From: an uncultured Eggerthellaceae bacterium
GTDB lineage: Bacteria; Actinomycetota; Coriobacteriia; Coriobacteriales; Eggerthellaceae
Assembly: GCA_949450265.1 (NCBI GenBank)
Contig: CASTMW010000003.1
Coordinates: 1-41,155 of the forward strand
Length of the DNA: 41,155 nucleotides
Reading direction: 5' to 3'
The number at the start of each line of letters is the position of its first letter. Position 1 is the first letter of the stretch. Of the stretch, positions 24,952 to 32,881 are shown in pieces. The notes below the pieces were generated by a model. It was not told the origin of the DNA and searched no databases. It saw nothing but the letters and a program-made list of their open reading frames with translations. The position numbers and the translations under genes are program-made.

Positions 24952-25632
24952 GTGAAATTCTTCCTTGACACCGCCGATCTGAACGAGATCGAAGAGGCGG
25001 CCGCCTGGGGCGTGCTGGCTGGCGTCACCACCAATCCCACGCTCTATGCTCGCGTGGGCGGCAAGCTGGCCGACTTCGAGGACCACATCGGTCGCATCTG
25101 CGAAGTGGTGGGCCCCGATTGCCCCGTTTCTGCCGAGACCGTGGCCACCCGTCGCGACGAGATCGTCGATGACGGTCGCCGTCTGGCCGCCATCGCGCCC
25201 AACGTGGTGGTGAAGGTGCCCACCATGGTGGAGGGCCTGGCCGCCACGCGCACGCTGGCCGACGAGGGCATCCGCGTGAACATGACGCTGTGCTTCACGG
25301 TACCCCAAGCCATGCTGGCAGCCCGCAGCGGCGCGCGCTATCTCTCGCCGTTCATCGGTCGCTTCGACGATATCTCCGAGGATGGCATCGCGGAAGTGGC
25401 GCAGATCGTCCAGGCCATCGGCAACTACGATTTCACGGACAATACGGTCAACGGCGAGCGGATCGAGGTCATCGCGGCCAGCATCCGCAGCGCCAACCAT
25501 GTGACCCAATGCGCGCTGATGGGGGCCGATGTGGCCACCGTGCCCTTCGGCGTGCTGCAGAAGATGGTGAAGCATCCGCTGACGACAGCGGGCATAGAAA
25601 GCTTCCTGAACGATTGGGAGAAAGTCAAGTAA
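24952..25632 (+). CDS. Transaldolase / fructose-6-phosphate aldolase-like enzyme (TalC/Fsa type)
   Basis: This 226-residue class I aldolase of the small transaldolase subfamily works in the non-oxidative pentose phosphate pathway, or possibly as a fructose-6-phosphate aldolase. Motifs: FFLDTADLNEIEEAAAWGVLAGVTTNPTL at the N terminus; Lys88 in VVVKVPTMVEGL as the Schiff-base lysine; CFTVPQAMLAARSGARYLSPFIGR; and VTQCALMGADVATVPFGVLQKMVKHPLT. The real start is the GTG at 24952, which has AAGGGA at 24941-24946 and makes the protein begin VKFFLDTADL as in the family. An ATG at 24874 would add 26 unrelated residues. The two activities cannot be told apart by eye. Its stop overlaps the rho start (TAATG). 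Confidence 0.92.
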   Translation: MKFFLDTADLNEIEEAAAWGVLAGVTTNPTLYARVGGKLADFEDHIGRICEVVGPDCPVSAETVATRRDEIVDDGRRLAAIAPNVVVKVPTMVEGLAATRTLADEGIRVNMTLCFTVPQAMLAARSGARYLSPFIGRFDDISEDGIAEVAQIVQAIGNYDFTDNTVNGERIEVIAASIRSANHVTQCALMGADVATVPFGVLQKMVKHPLTTAGIESFLNDWEKVK

Positions 25633-27509
25633 TGGCAGAAGAAGCGAAGACAGAAGAAACACCCGTCGAGCCGCCCAAGCGCAAGCGCGGTCGGCCCACG
25701 AAGGCCGAAGCGGAAGCGCGCAAGGCAGCTGAAGCGGCAGCGGCTGCCGCATCGGAGCAACCCGAAGCCGAGCAGGCTGCGCCAGCGAAGCGCACGCGCA
25801 AGACAGCGGCCAAGAAGACAGCGGCGAATGCGGCCGAGGATGCGAAGGAGCCGCAGGCATCCGCTGACGCATCCGCCGACGAGGCGCCCGCGCCTAAGAA
25901 GAAGCGCGGCCGTCCCAAGAAGTCCGACGTCGAAGCGGCTGCGGCCGAGGCCGATCAGGCCGACAAGGCCGACAGCAGCAAGGCTGACACCAAGGCCGAT
26001 GGCGCTGGGGAGGACAAGGCCGACAAGGACAAGGCTGACAAGGCCGACGAGCGCACCCCGAAGCGCTCTGTGAAGGTGAGCGCCGCTCCGGCGAACAACA
26101 ACCAGAGCAACAACAACCAGAACAATCAGAATAACAACAATCAGAACAACAACCATAACGGGCGCAACCGCAACCGCAATCGTCGCAACCGCAACGACCG
26201 CAACCGCGAATACGTGCCCAGCGTCAGCCGGGAAGAGCTCGAAGAGCTGAAGTTGCCCGAGCTGCGCGAGAAGGCTGCCGAACTGAATATCGACGCATCT
26301 GGCATGAAGAAGGCCGACATGGTGGAGGCCATCTATAAGGCGCTGGCCATCGCCGAGGGCTTCTTGGAAGTGGGCGGCATCCTGGACATCCTGCAGGACG
26401 GCTACGGGTTCCTGCGCACCGACGGATACCTTCCGGGCGAGCACGACGTGTACGTGGGTCTCTCCACCATCCGTCGCAACGGTCTGCGCAAGGGCGACCT
26501 GGTCACCGGGCAGACGCGTCCGGCCCGCGAAGGGGAGAAGTTCGCCGCTATCCAGAAGGTGCTCACGGTCAACGGCATTCCTATCGACGAGCTGGGGCAC
26601 CGCCCGAAGTTCAGCGAGCTGACCCCGGTGTTCCCCGACGAGCGCCTCTTGATGGAGCACGGCAAAAACACCACCACGGCGCGTGTCATTGACCTGGCAG
26701 CGCCTATCGGCAAGGGACAGCGCGGGCTTATCGTGTCGCCGCCGAAGGCGGGCAAGACCACGGTGCTCAAGGACATTGCCGCGGCCATCACCGCGAATAA
26801 CCCCGAAGCGCATTTGATGTATCTTGGTATCGACGAGCGCCCCGAAGAGGCCACCGACATGGAGCGCTCCATCAAAGGCGAAGTGGTCTCATCCACCTTC
26901 GACATGCCCTCCGAGAATCACATCCAAGTGGCCGAACTGGTCATCGAACGTGCGAAGCGCTTGGTCGAGCAGGGCAAGGACGTCGTTATCCTGCTGGACT
27001 CTATCACGCGTTTGGCACGCGCCTACAACCTGGCGCAGCCCGCAAGCGGACGTGTGCTCTCCGGCGGTGTGGATTCCACCGCGCTCTATCCGCCCAAGCG
27101 CTTCTTGGGTGCCGCGCGCAACATTGAGCATGGGGGCAGCCTGACCATCTTGGCATCGGCTCTGATCGACACCGGCTCGAAGATGGACGAGGTCATCTTC
27201 GAAGAGTTCAAGGGTACGGGCAACATGGAGCTGCGCCTTGACCGCAACCTGGCCGATCGACGCATCTTCCCGGCCATCGATCCCATCACCTCAGGCACGC
27301 GCAAGGAAGAGCTGCTGCTCGATCCGCAGGAGGCGCCACTGATCTGGGCGGTCCGCCGCATCCTGGCGAACATGAACAACACCGAGCGTGCCATGGACAT
27401 GCTGATCAAGTCGTTGAAGCAGACCGACACCAACGCTGAGTTTCTGCTGCGCACGGCCAAGAAGGCGCAGACGCACCAGGGACGCACCGACGAGAACTTC
27501 GAGTTCTAA
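25632..27509 (+). CDS. rho: Transcription termination factor Rho with long low-complexity N-terminal insert
   Basis: Rho is the hexameric RNA-dependent ATPase that ends transcription. This 625-residue form is about 200 residues longer than E. coli Rho. Residues 1-150 are Lys/Ala/Glu-rich with two AT-hook-like RGRP motifs (19-22 and 92-95), each in a run of Lys and Arg. Residues 155-176 are almost all Asn and Gln (16 Asn of 22), followed by an Arg/Asn-rich stretch. Then come the Rho N-terminal helix domain (about 200-235, LPELREKAAELNID), the cold-shock-like RNA-binding domain (GFLRTDGYLPGEHDVYV) and the ATPase. Its P-loop PPKAGKT is at 370-376, with DSITRLARAYN and the C-terminal LDRNLADRRIFPAID as expected. 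The core looks fully active. The ATG at 25632 overlaps the transaldolase stop. Confidence 0.96.
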   Translation: MAEEAKTEETPVEPPKRKRGRPTKAEAEARKAAEAAAAAASEQPEAEQAAPAKRTRKTAAKKTAANAAEDAKEPQASADASADEAPAPKKKRGRPKKSDVEAAAAEADQADKADSSKADTKADGAGEDKADKDKADKADERTPKRSVKVSAAPANNNQSNNNQNNQNNNNQNNNHNGRNRNRNRRNRNDRNREYVPSVSREELEELKLPELREKAAELNIDASGMKKADMVEAIYKALAIAEGFLEVGGILDILQDGYGFLRTDGYLPGEHDVYVGLSTIRRNGLRKGDLVTGQTRPAREGEKFAAIQKVLTVNGIPIDELGHRPKFSELTPVFPDERLLMEHGKNTTTARVIDLAAPIGKGQRGLIVSPPKAGKTTVLKDIAAAITANNPEAHLMYLGIDERPEEATDMERSIKGEVVSSTFDMPSENHIQVAELVIERAKRLVEQGKDVVILLDSITRLARAYNLAQPASGRVLSGGVDSTALYPPKRFLGAARNIEHGGSLTILASALIDTGSKMDEVIFEEFKGTGNMELRLDRNLADRRIFPAIDPITSGTRKEELLLDPQEAPLIWAVRRILANMNNTERAMDMLIKSLKQTDTNAEFLLRTAKKAQTHQGRTDENFEF

Positions 27510-27518
27510 GGAATCGCT

Positions 27519-28730
27519 ATGGACCAAGAGCATTCGAACGCATACGAGCAGGCCTACGGCGCGAACCAGGCGGCCGCCGACGCAACAGGCGCCGCACCCG
27601 TGCCGCCCGCTCAAACAGCATCGACAGGGCAGACCTACGCGGCATCGGGCGCAACGCAGGCGCAGACAGCTGCCCAGAGCGGCCCCGCTGCACAGACCCA
27701 GGCGTTCACCCAGCCCTTCGAGAGCGCGCCTGTTGCAGCACCGGCTGCGGTAGCGCCGGTCTATGCGGCACCGGCCGCGCCCCAGAAGAGCGGCAAGGGC
27801 TGGATCGTGGGCATCGCTGTCATCGTGGCCGTGGCTGTGGTGTGCATTGTGGGCATGGCATCGTGCTCTGCCACGATGACCGCCATGCTGAACCCATTCG
27901 GCGCCCTCTACGATGACGAGGCCGAATTTGCGATCTACGAGCCCAGCGTGGGCATCATCGAACTGGATGGCACCATCCAATATGATGGCACCTCATGCAG
28001 CCCGGAAGGCTTGAAGAGCCTGCTCGACGAAGCCGAGGATGATGACGATATCGTAGCGGTGGTGCTGCGCGTGAACTCGGGCGGGGGCGTTGCTACGGCA
28101 GGGGAAGAGATGGCTCAGTACGTGGCCGACTTCAGCAAGCCCATCGTGGTCTCCAGCGCTGCCACCAACGCTAGTGCAGCCTACGAGATAAGCAGCCAGG
28201 CGGACCTGATCTTCGTGGACAAGACCACTATGATCGGCTCCATCGGCGTCATCTTGCAGGTGACCGACCTGTCTGGCCTCTACGACAAGCTAGGCATCCG
28301 CATCGATAACATCACCTCCGCTGATGCGAAGGATGCGGGCGCGGGCACGCGGCCTTTGACCGAGGACGAGCGCGCCTACTATCAGGACATGGTCGATCAG
28401 ATCAACGACCTGTTCATCGAGACCGTATCCAAGGGACGCAACATGAAGGAGGACGAGGTGCGCAAGTTGGCCACCGGTCTGCCCTTCACAGGCGTCGATG
28501 CCATCGAGAACGGTTTGGCTGATGAGGTGGGCTTGCTGGAGGATGCCGTGGCGGCGGCCAGTGAAGAGGCGGGCTATAGCACCACGTTGCCCACCGTGTC
28601 ACTCGCGTTCTCCGGTAGCGATCTGCTGGGGCTGCTCGACATGCTGGGGTACAGCGAGAGCGACTTGGGCGATGCTGCCAAGCTGGAAACGCTGATCGCG
28701 GCGCTGGAGGATGGTCGTGCGCTGGGATAG
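27519..28730 (+). CDS. sppA: Signal peptide peptidase SppA-type S49 protease
   Basis: This membrane-bound serine protease of family S49 clears leftover signal peptides and other membrane fragments. The first 90 residues are a cytoplasmic tail of Ala, Gln, Pro and Thr with no fold. A single membrane helix lies at about 94-115 (GWIVGIAVIVAVAVVCIVG). The protease domain follows: VVLRVNSGGGVATAGEEMAQYV, nucleophile Ser219 in ATNASAAYEISS, MIGSIGVI, and general-base Lys271 in SADAKDAG. The Ser/Lys dyad is therefore present. The length (403) is between short bacillary SppA and the double-domain E. coli form. It starts nine bases after rho, in the same operon, and ends 10 bases before the metG start used here. 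Confidence 0.93.
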   Translation: MDQEHSNAYEQAYGANQAAADATGAAPVPPAQTASTGQTYAASGATQAQTAAQSGPAAQTQAFTQPFESAPVAAPAAVAPVYAAPAAPQKSGKGWIVGIAVIVAVAVVCIVGMASCSATMTAMLNPFGALYDDEAEFAIYEPSVGIIELDGTIQYDGTSCSPEGLKSLLDEAEDDDDIVAVVLRVNSGGGVATAGEEMAQYVADFSKPIVVSSAATNASAAYEISSQADLIFVDKTTMIGSIGVILQVTDLSGLYDKLGIRIDNITSADAKDAGAGTRPLTEDERAYYQDMVDQINDLFIETVSKGRNMKEDEVRKLATGLPFTGVDAIENGLADEVGLLEDAVAAASEEAGYSTTLPTVSLAFSGSDLLGLLDMLGYSESDLGDAAKLETLIAALEDGRALG

Positions 28731-28740
28731 GGACGCCGAT

Positions 28741-30759
28741 ATGGTGTGGCCGCGGCGCGCTGTCGTTACGGCGGGCATGCCGTATGGCAACAAGCCGCTG
28801 CACTTCGGTCACATCGGCGGCGTGTTCGTCCCGGCCGATGCGTTCGCTCGCTTCCTGCGCGATCGCATCGGCGCCCAGAACGTGCGTTTCGTCAGCGGCA
28901 CCGATTGCTTCGGTAGCCCTATCAACGAGGGATATCGCAAAGCGGTAGAAGCTGGCGAGTTCTGCGGCACCATCGCCGAATACGTACAAGCCAACCATGA
29001 TGCGCAGGCGGCTGCGCTTGCCGATTTCGAGGTTTCGCTGGACATCTTCGAAGGCAGCGGCATCGGCCATGCTGGGGAAGTGCACCAAGAGCTCACTGAT
29101 GCCTTCATCCGCAGCCTCTACGAGCAGGGCACCTTGCAACTTTCGTCCACCTTGCAGTTCTTCGATGCGCAGGCCAACACGTTTCTGAACGGCCGTCAGG
29201 TGCAGGGGCATTGTCCCGTGCAGGGATGCAAGAGCGAGCATGGCTATGCTGACGAATGCGACCTGGGGCATCAGTACGAACCAGCGGACCTGATCGCGCC
29301 CGTGTCCACCCTGACCGGTACCACCCCTGAGATGCGCCCGGTCAACAACTGGTATTTCGACCTGCCGTCTTATGGGACGTTCTTGAAGCAGCAGGTGGCC
29401 GAGCTGGAAGCGGACGAAGAGGTGCGCTCCGTCGTGCCGCAGACCATCGCGGAATTTCTGGGTGCGCCCATCGTGTTCGTGAAGAACGAGCTGTTCGCCG
29501 ACTACGAGGCCATCGTGGCTGACCTGCCGCCGCATACCATGCGCGAAGCAGAGGGCAACAAGCAGAGCTTCAGCTTGGAATTCGACAGCGTGCAGGCGCG
29601 CGAGCAAGCATGTGCGAAGCTGTCGGCGGCGGGCATCCGGTTCCGCACATCCAAGACGCTCGTGCCTTTCCGCATCACCGGCAACATCGAATGGGGCGTG
29701 AAGGCGCCCGTGCTCGACGACGTGCACGATCTGACCGTGTGGTGTTGGCCGGAATCGCTATGGGCGCCCATCTCGTTCACCATAGCGTGCAACGATGCGC
29801 TGGGACTGCCGCGCGGCACCTGGCGCGACTTCTGGTGCGACGATGCGGCGAAAGTGTACCAGTTCATCGGCCAGGACAACCTGTACTTTTACGGGGTCGC
29901 GCAACCGGCGCTGTGGGAAGCGCTCGGCAGCCATGGCATCTTCGGCGGTGCTGAGGCGCGTCCGTTGCGCCAGACCGAGCTGATCGCGAACCATCATCTG
30001 CTGTTCGGCAAGACCAAGGCATCCTCGTCAGGTGCGGTGAAGCCGCCCACGGGACCTGAGCTGCTCGAACACTACACGGTCGAGCAGTTGCGTGCGCATT
30101 TCCTGGCGCTGGGTCTCGATCAGAAGTCGGTGGCGTTTTCGCCGAAGCCGTTCGACCCGAAGCTCACCGACGAGCAGAAGGCCGACCCGCGCGTGGCCGA
30201 TCCGGTACTGAAGGAAGGCGCGCTTCTGACCAACGTGTTCAACCGCTTGGCGCGCAGCTGCCTTTATGAAGCGGCGAACAGCTTCGACGGTTTCATGCCC
30301 TTAGGGCCGGTCAGCGCCGATGCTGTGGAGCGTGCGCAGTCGGTCATGCAGCGCTATGATGCGCTGATGCACCGGGTGGAGCTGCATTCGGTGATGCAGC
30401 TGGCAGACGAGTTCATCCGGTGGTCACAGAAGCGCTGGGCCGATGGCATCAAGGCCGTATCGGATGCGGAAGGTGCCGATGCGCCTGCCAGCAATGCACG
30501 CCGCCAGCTCTTGTGCGATTGCTTCTACTTGCTGCGCGTCTGCACGCTGCTGATGCACCCGATCTGCCCGCGGGGCACCGAGACGATCTGCGACTATCTC
30601 GATTTCGATGCCGCTGAGCTCTTCAGTTGGAACTTCGATTTCGTCAGCAACGACGAACTGTGTGGCGCGGCCGAGATCGACGAGGGGCGCCACCAGGTCC
30701 GCCCCTTGCCGTCGCGCTTCGATTTCTTCCCGAAGCACGAAAGCCAGATAAAGGCATAG
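28741..30759 (+). CDS. metG: Methionyl-tRNA synthetase
   Basis: MetG attaches methionine to tRNA-Met. The 672-residue class Ia enzyme has its HIGH motif as H21-F-G-H24 in PYGNKPLHFGHIGG. A zinc-knuckle region (CPVQGCKSEHGYADEC, with a following His) lies in the connective peptide. A divergent KMSKS loop reads KTKASSSG at 424-431. The anticodon-binding helical domain occupies the last 200 residues (LARSCLYEAANSFDGFMPL). No C-terminal tRNA-binding (Trbp111) domain is present. I took the ATG at 28741 because the alternative at 28711 lies inside sppA with its GGAGG touching the ATG. The gene ends eight bases before a strong terminator. Confidence 0.95.
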   Translation: MVWPRRAVVTAGMPYGNKPLHFGHIGGVFVPADAFARFLRDRIGAQNVRFVSGTDCFGSPINEGYRKAVEAGEFCGTIAEYVQANHDAQAAALADFEVSLDIFEGSGIGHAGEVHQELTDAFIRSLYEQGTLQLSSTLQFFDAQANTFLNGRQVQGHCPVQGCKSEHGYADECDLGHQYEPADLIAPVSTLTGTTPEMRPVNNWYFDLPSYGTFLKQQVAELEADEEVRSVVPQTIAEFLGAPIVFVKNELFADYEAIVADLPPHTMREAEGNKQSFSLEFDSVQAREQACAKLSAAGIRFRTSKTLVPFRITGNIEWGVKAPVLDDVHDLTVWCWPESLWAPISFTIACNDALGLPRGTWRDFWCDDAAKVYQFIGQDNLYFYGVAQPALWEALGSHGIFGGAEARPLRQTELIANHHLLFGKTKASSSGAVKPPTGPELLEHYTVEQLRAHFLALGLDQKSVAFSPKPFDPKLTDEQKADPRVADPVLKEGALLTNVFNRLARSCLYEAANSFDGFMPLGPVSADAVERAQSVMQRYDALMHRVELHSVMQLADEFIRWSQKRWADGIKAVSDAEGADAPASNARRQLLCDCFYLLRVCTLLMHPICPRGTETICDYLDFDAAELFSWNFDFVSNDELCGAAEIDEGRHQVRPLPSRFDFFPKHESQIKA

Positions 30760-30766
30760 CGAAGGC

Positions 30767-30798
30767 GCCCGAGCAGTGCTATACTACTCGGGCTTTTT
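30767..30798 (+). terminator. Rho-independent terminator after metG
   Basis: A seven-base stem GCCCGAG/CTCGGGC (30767-30773 with 30787-30793) is extended by further inner pairing (AGT with ACT) and is followed by five T. It ends the long rsmI-rho-metG run. An extended -10 box lies inside its loop. Confidence 0.85.
30777..30785 (+). promoter_or_regulatory. Candidate extended -10 promoter of rpsB-tsf
   Basis: TGCTATACT has a TGn extension and a -10 box TATACT at 30780-30785. It lies inside the metG terminator hairpin. Transcription would begin near 30792, giving an rpsB leader of about 108 bases. The TAGCGA at 30757-30762, 17 bases upstream, is only a weak -35, as expected for an extended -10 promoter. 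Confidence 0.5.
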
Positions 30799-30820
30799 AC
30801 TTTGACGCATGCTCGGGCGA

Positions 30821-30863
30821 CCGATCGCCGCTAGTGGCCACCGAAAAAGGCTGCGGTCATCGG
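30821..30863 (+). ncRNA. Possible structured rpsB leader element
   Basis: CCGAT/ATCGG (30821-30825 with 30859-30863), a one-base mismatch, and GCCGC/GCGGT (30827-30831 with 30853-30857) form a stem enclosing a 21-base loop in the region between the predicted start of transcription and rpsB. S2 is known in several bacteria to repress its own mRNA through leader structure; whether this stem does so is inference. Confidence 0.35.
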
Positions 30864-30900
30864 GAAGACCTCGGGCAGAGGACTAACGAATGGAGTGAAC

Positions 30901-31800
30901 ATGGCTGCACCTACCAAGGTCAGCATCCAGTCCTTGCTGGATGCCGGCGCACACTTCGGGCATCAGACCCGCCGTTGGAACCCCAAGATGAAGCCTTACA
31001 TCTTCGGAAGCCGCGGAGACATCTACATCATCGACTTGAAGCAGACCCTGGTCGCACTCGACCGCGTCTACACCTACATCAGCGAACTGACCCGCAAGGG
31101 CGGCACCGTGCTGTTCGTGGGCACGAAGAAGCAGGCGCAGGAGAGCGTGGCCGATGCCGCCAACCGCTGCGGCATGCCGTACGTGAACAACCGCTGGCTG
31201 GGTGGCATGATGACGAACTTCGCCACCATCCGCAGCCGTGTGAACTACATGGAGGACCTGGAGGCGCAGGATGCGGACGGCCGCATGGCCCTGCTGCCGA
31301 AGAAGGAGCAGATCCTCAAGCATAAGGAGCTGGCGAAGCTCCAGGCGAACCTCAACGGCATTCGCAACATGAAGCGCGTGCCGGACGCCATCTTCATCAT
31401 CGATACCTGCCGCGAAGAGATCGCCGTGCATGAGGCGCATCGTCTGGGCGTGCCGGTGGTGGGCACGTTGGATACCAACTGCGATCCGGATGACGTGGAT
31501 TACGGCATCCCGGCCAACGACGATGCCATCCGTAGCGTGAAGCTGCTGTGCGAGTTCGTGGCCGATGCGGTCATCGCGGGCACGGGTGCTGTCGTCAGTG
31601 CGGCTGACATGGCTGCCGAGGCGAAGGTGGATGCGAAAGAGGAGGCTCTCGTGAAGGAAGACGAGCAGAAGGTGGCAGACGATGCCCAGGGCTCCGATGT
31701 CGTGAGCGCCATCGAGGCGGATGTCGATGCGAAGGCCATCAACGCCGAGATCGCTGACCAGGAAGTCGCTGCGATCGATGCCGCTGAGAGCACCAACTAG
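30901..31800 (+). CDS. rpsB: 30S ribosomal protein S2
   Basis: S2 is a structural protein of the small ribosomal subunit that joins late in assembly. The core (residues 1-230) is canonical: SLLDAGAHFGHQTRRWNPKMKPYIFGSR, VGTKKQAQE, MPYVNNRWLGGMMTNF, VPVVGTLDTNCDPDDVDYGIPANDDAIRSVKLL. A 65-residue tail rich in Ala, Asp, Glu and Lys follows. The length is 299, against about 240 in E. coli. The ATG at 30901 has TGGAG eight bases upstream; an ATG at 30895 is a weaker alternative. tsf follows after 40 bases containing a small hairpin. Confidence 0.97.
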   Translation: MAAPTKVSIQSLLDAGAHFGHQTRRWNPKMKPYIFGSRGDIYIIDLKQTLVALDRVYTYISELTRKGGTVLFVGTKKQAQESVADAANRCGMPYVNNRWLGGMMTNFATIRSRVNYMEDLEAQDADGRMALLPKKEQILKHKELAKLQANLNGIRNMKRVPDAIFIIDTCREEIAVHEAHRLGVPVVGTLDTNCDPDDVDYGIPANDDAIRSVKLLCEFVADAVIAGTGAVVSAADMAAEAKVDAKEEALVKEDEQKVADDAQGSDVVSAIEADVDAKAINAEIADQEVAAIDAAESTN

Positions 31801-31808
31801 GATCACGC

Positions 31809-31822
31809 GGGCCTTTTGGCCC
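31809..31822 (+). promoter_or_regulatory. Small hairpin between rpsB and tsf
   Basis: GGGCC-TTTT-GGCCC forms a tight five-pair hairpin eight bases after the rpsB stop and just before the tsf ribosome-binding site. It has no T tract. It may act as a processing or stability element that sets the tsf to rpsB ratio. Confidence 0.35.
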
Positions 31823-31840
31823 TACCGATAAGGAGGAATG

Positions 31841-32701
31841 ATGGCTGAGATCACCGCTTCTATGGTGAAGGACCTGCGCGAGATGACCGGCGCAGGCATG
31901 ATGGAATGCAAGAAGGCGCTCGCCGAGGCGAACGGCGACATGGATGCGGCCGTTGACGTGCTGCGGACGCGCGGTTTGGCAGCGGTGGCCAAGAAGGCTG
32001 GCCGCGCCACCAACGAGGGCACGGTTATGGCCATCGTGGACGAAACGTGCACAAAGGGCGCTGTCATCGAGCTGAACTGCGAGACCGACTTCGTGGGCAT
32101 GAACGAGAAGTTCAAGGGGTATGCCGAGCGCATCGCTGCTGCGGCTCTTCTGAATCCGGGTGACAGCGTGGACGCGCTCAAACAGGCTGACTCCGACGGC
32201 ATGACGGTGGACGAGGTGCTGACCGATTGCATCCATGTGATGGGCGAGAACTGCCAGCTCTCCCGCGTGGCAACGGTGGAGGCGCCCGGCGTTGCCAGCT
32301 ACATCCACGGTGGCGGCAAGATCGGCGTGCTGGTGAACTTCGCCGTTGAGGGCATCGACCCGGCGTGCGAGGCGTTCCAGGTGTGCGGGCGTGACGTGGC
32401 CATGCAGGTGGCTGCCATCAACCCGGTGTCGGCAACGCGCGAGAGCGTGCCTGCCGATGTAGCCGCGCACGAACTGGAGATCTACAAGGCCCAAGCTGCC
32501 GAGAGCGGCAAGCCCGAGAACATCCAGGAGAAGATCGCCGAAGGCCGCATGGAGAAGTTCTACAAGGAGAACTGCCTGGCCGAGCAGGATTTCGTGAAGA
32601 ACGGCGATGTTACCGTGAAGCAATACGTCGATGCGTGCGCCAAGGAATTGGGTGGCACCATCAAGATCACTGGCTTCATCCGCTTCGCTCTGGGCGAGTA
32701 G
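31841..32701 (+). CDS. tsf: Elongation factor Ts
   Basis: EF-Ts exchanges GDP for GTP on EF-Tu. The 286-residue protein has its N-terminal UBA-like domain (ITASMVKDLREMTGAGMMECKKALAEANGDMDAAVDVLR), the LNCETDFVGMNEKF segment with the TDF motif that contacts EF-Tu, and a C-terminal dimerisation region (KPENIQEKIAEGRMEKFYKENCLAEQDFVKN) like other long EF-Ts proteins. Two adjacent ATGs occur at 31838 and 31841; the ribosome-binding site AAGGAGG (31830-31836) is too near the first, so the second is preferred. In most bacteria pyrH and frr come next; here they do not. Confidence 0.97.
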   Translation: MAEITASMVKDLREMTGAGMMECKKALAEANGDMDAAVDVLRTRGLAAVAKKAGRATNEGTVMAIVDETCTKGAVIELNCETDFVGMNEKFKGYAERIAAAALLNPGDSVDALKQADSDGMTVDEVLTDCIHVMGENCQLSRVATVEAPGVASYIHGGGKIGVLVNFAVEGIDPACEAFQVCGRDVAMQVAAINPVSATRESVPADVAAHELEIYKAQAAESGKPENIQEKIAEGRMEKFYKENCLAEQDFVKNGDVTVKQYVDACAKELGGTIKITGFIRFALGE

Positions 32702-32768
32702 GCGTATTCCGCTAGCCTCAACGGCCAGCGGGATCCCTTGACGCTACGGCGCTTCTTAGCACGCCATC

Positions 32769-32801
32769 TTCGCGCTTGTGCGTTTGCTCGCACGGCGCGA
32801 A
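32769..32801 (+). other. Hairpin in the tsf-murA gap
   Basis: TTCGCGC/GCGCGAA (32769-32775 with 32795-32801) encloses a second stem GTGCG/CGCAC with a six-base loop. There is no T run after it, so it is not a typical terminator; it may be a stability or pausing element. The rest of the 180-base gap (32702-32881) holds no other gene or clear promoter. Confidence 0.35.
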
Positions 32802-32881
32802 GGTCGCTCGGCTGTGCAACGCGTGGATCTGATTCGCTGAGAAGCGCCTCGCTGACCTTGGTTCGACCAGTAAGGCTTTGA

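Noticed and set aside
25290..25631. Upstream extension of rho by 114 codons
   Set aside because: It is the shadow of the transaldolase gene; the ATG at 25632 begins a typical acidic Rho N terminus.
26073..26215. The Asn-codon run in rho as a CRISPR or satellite repeat
   Set aside because: The AAC/CAG/AAT triplets keep the reading frame and lie inside a coding region; there are no spacers.
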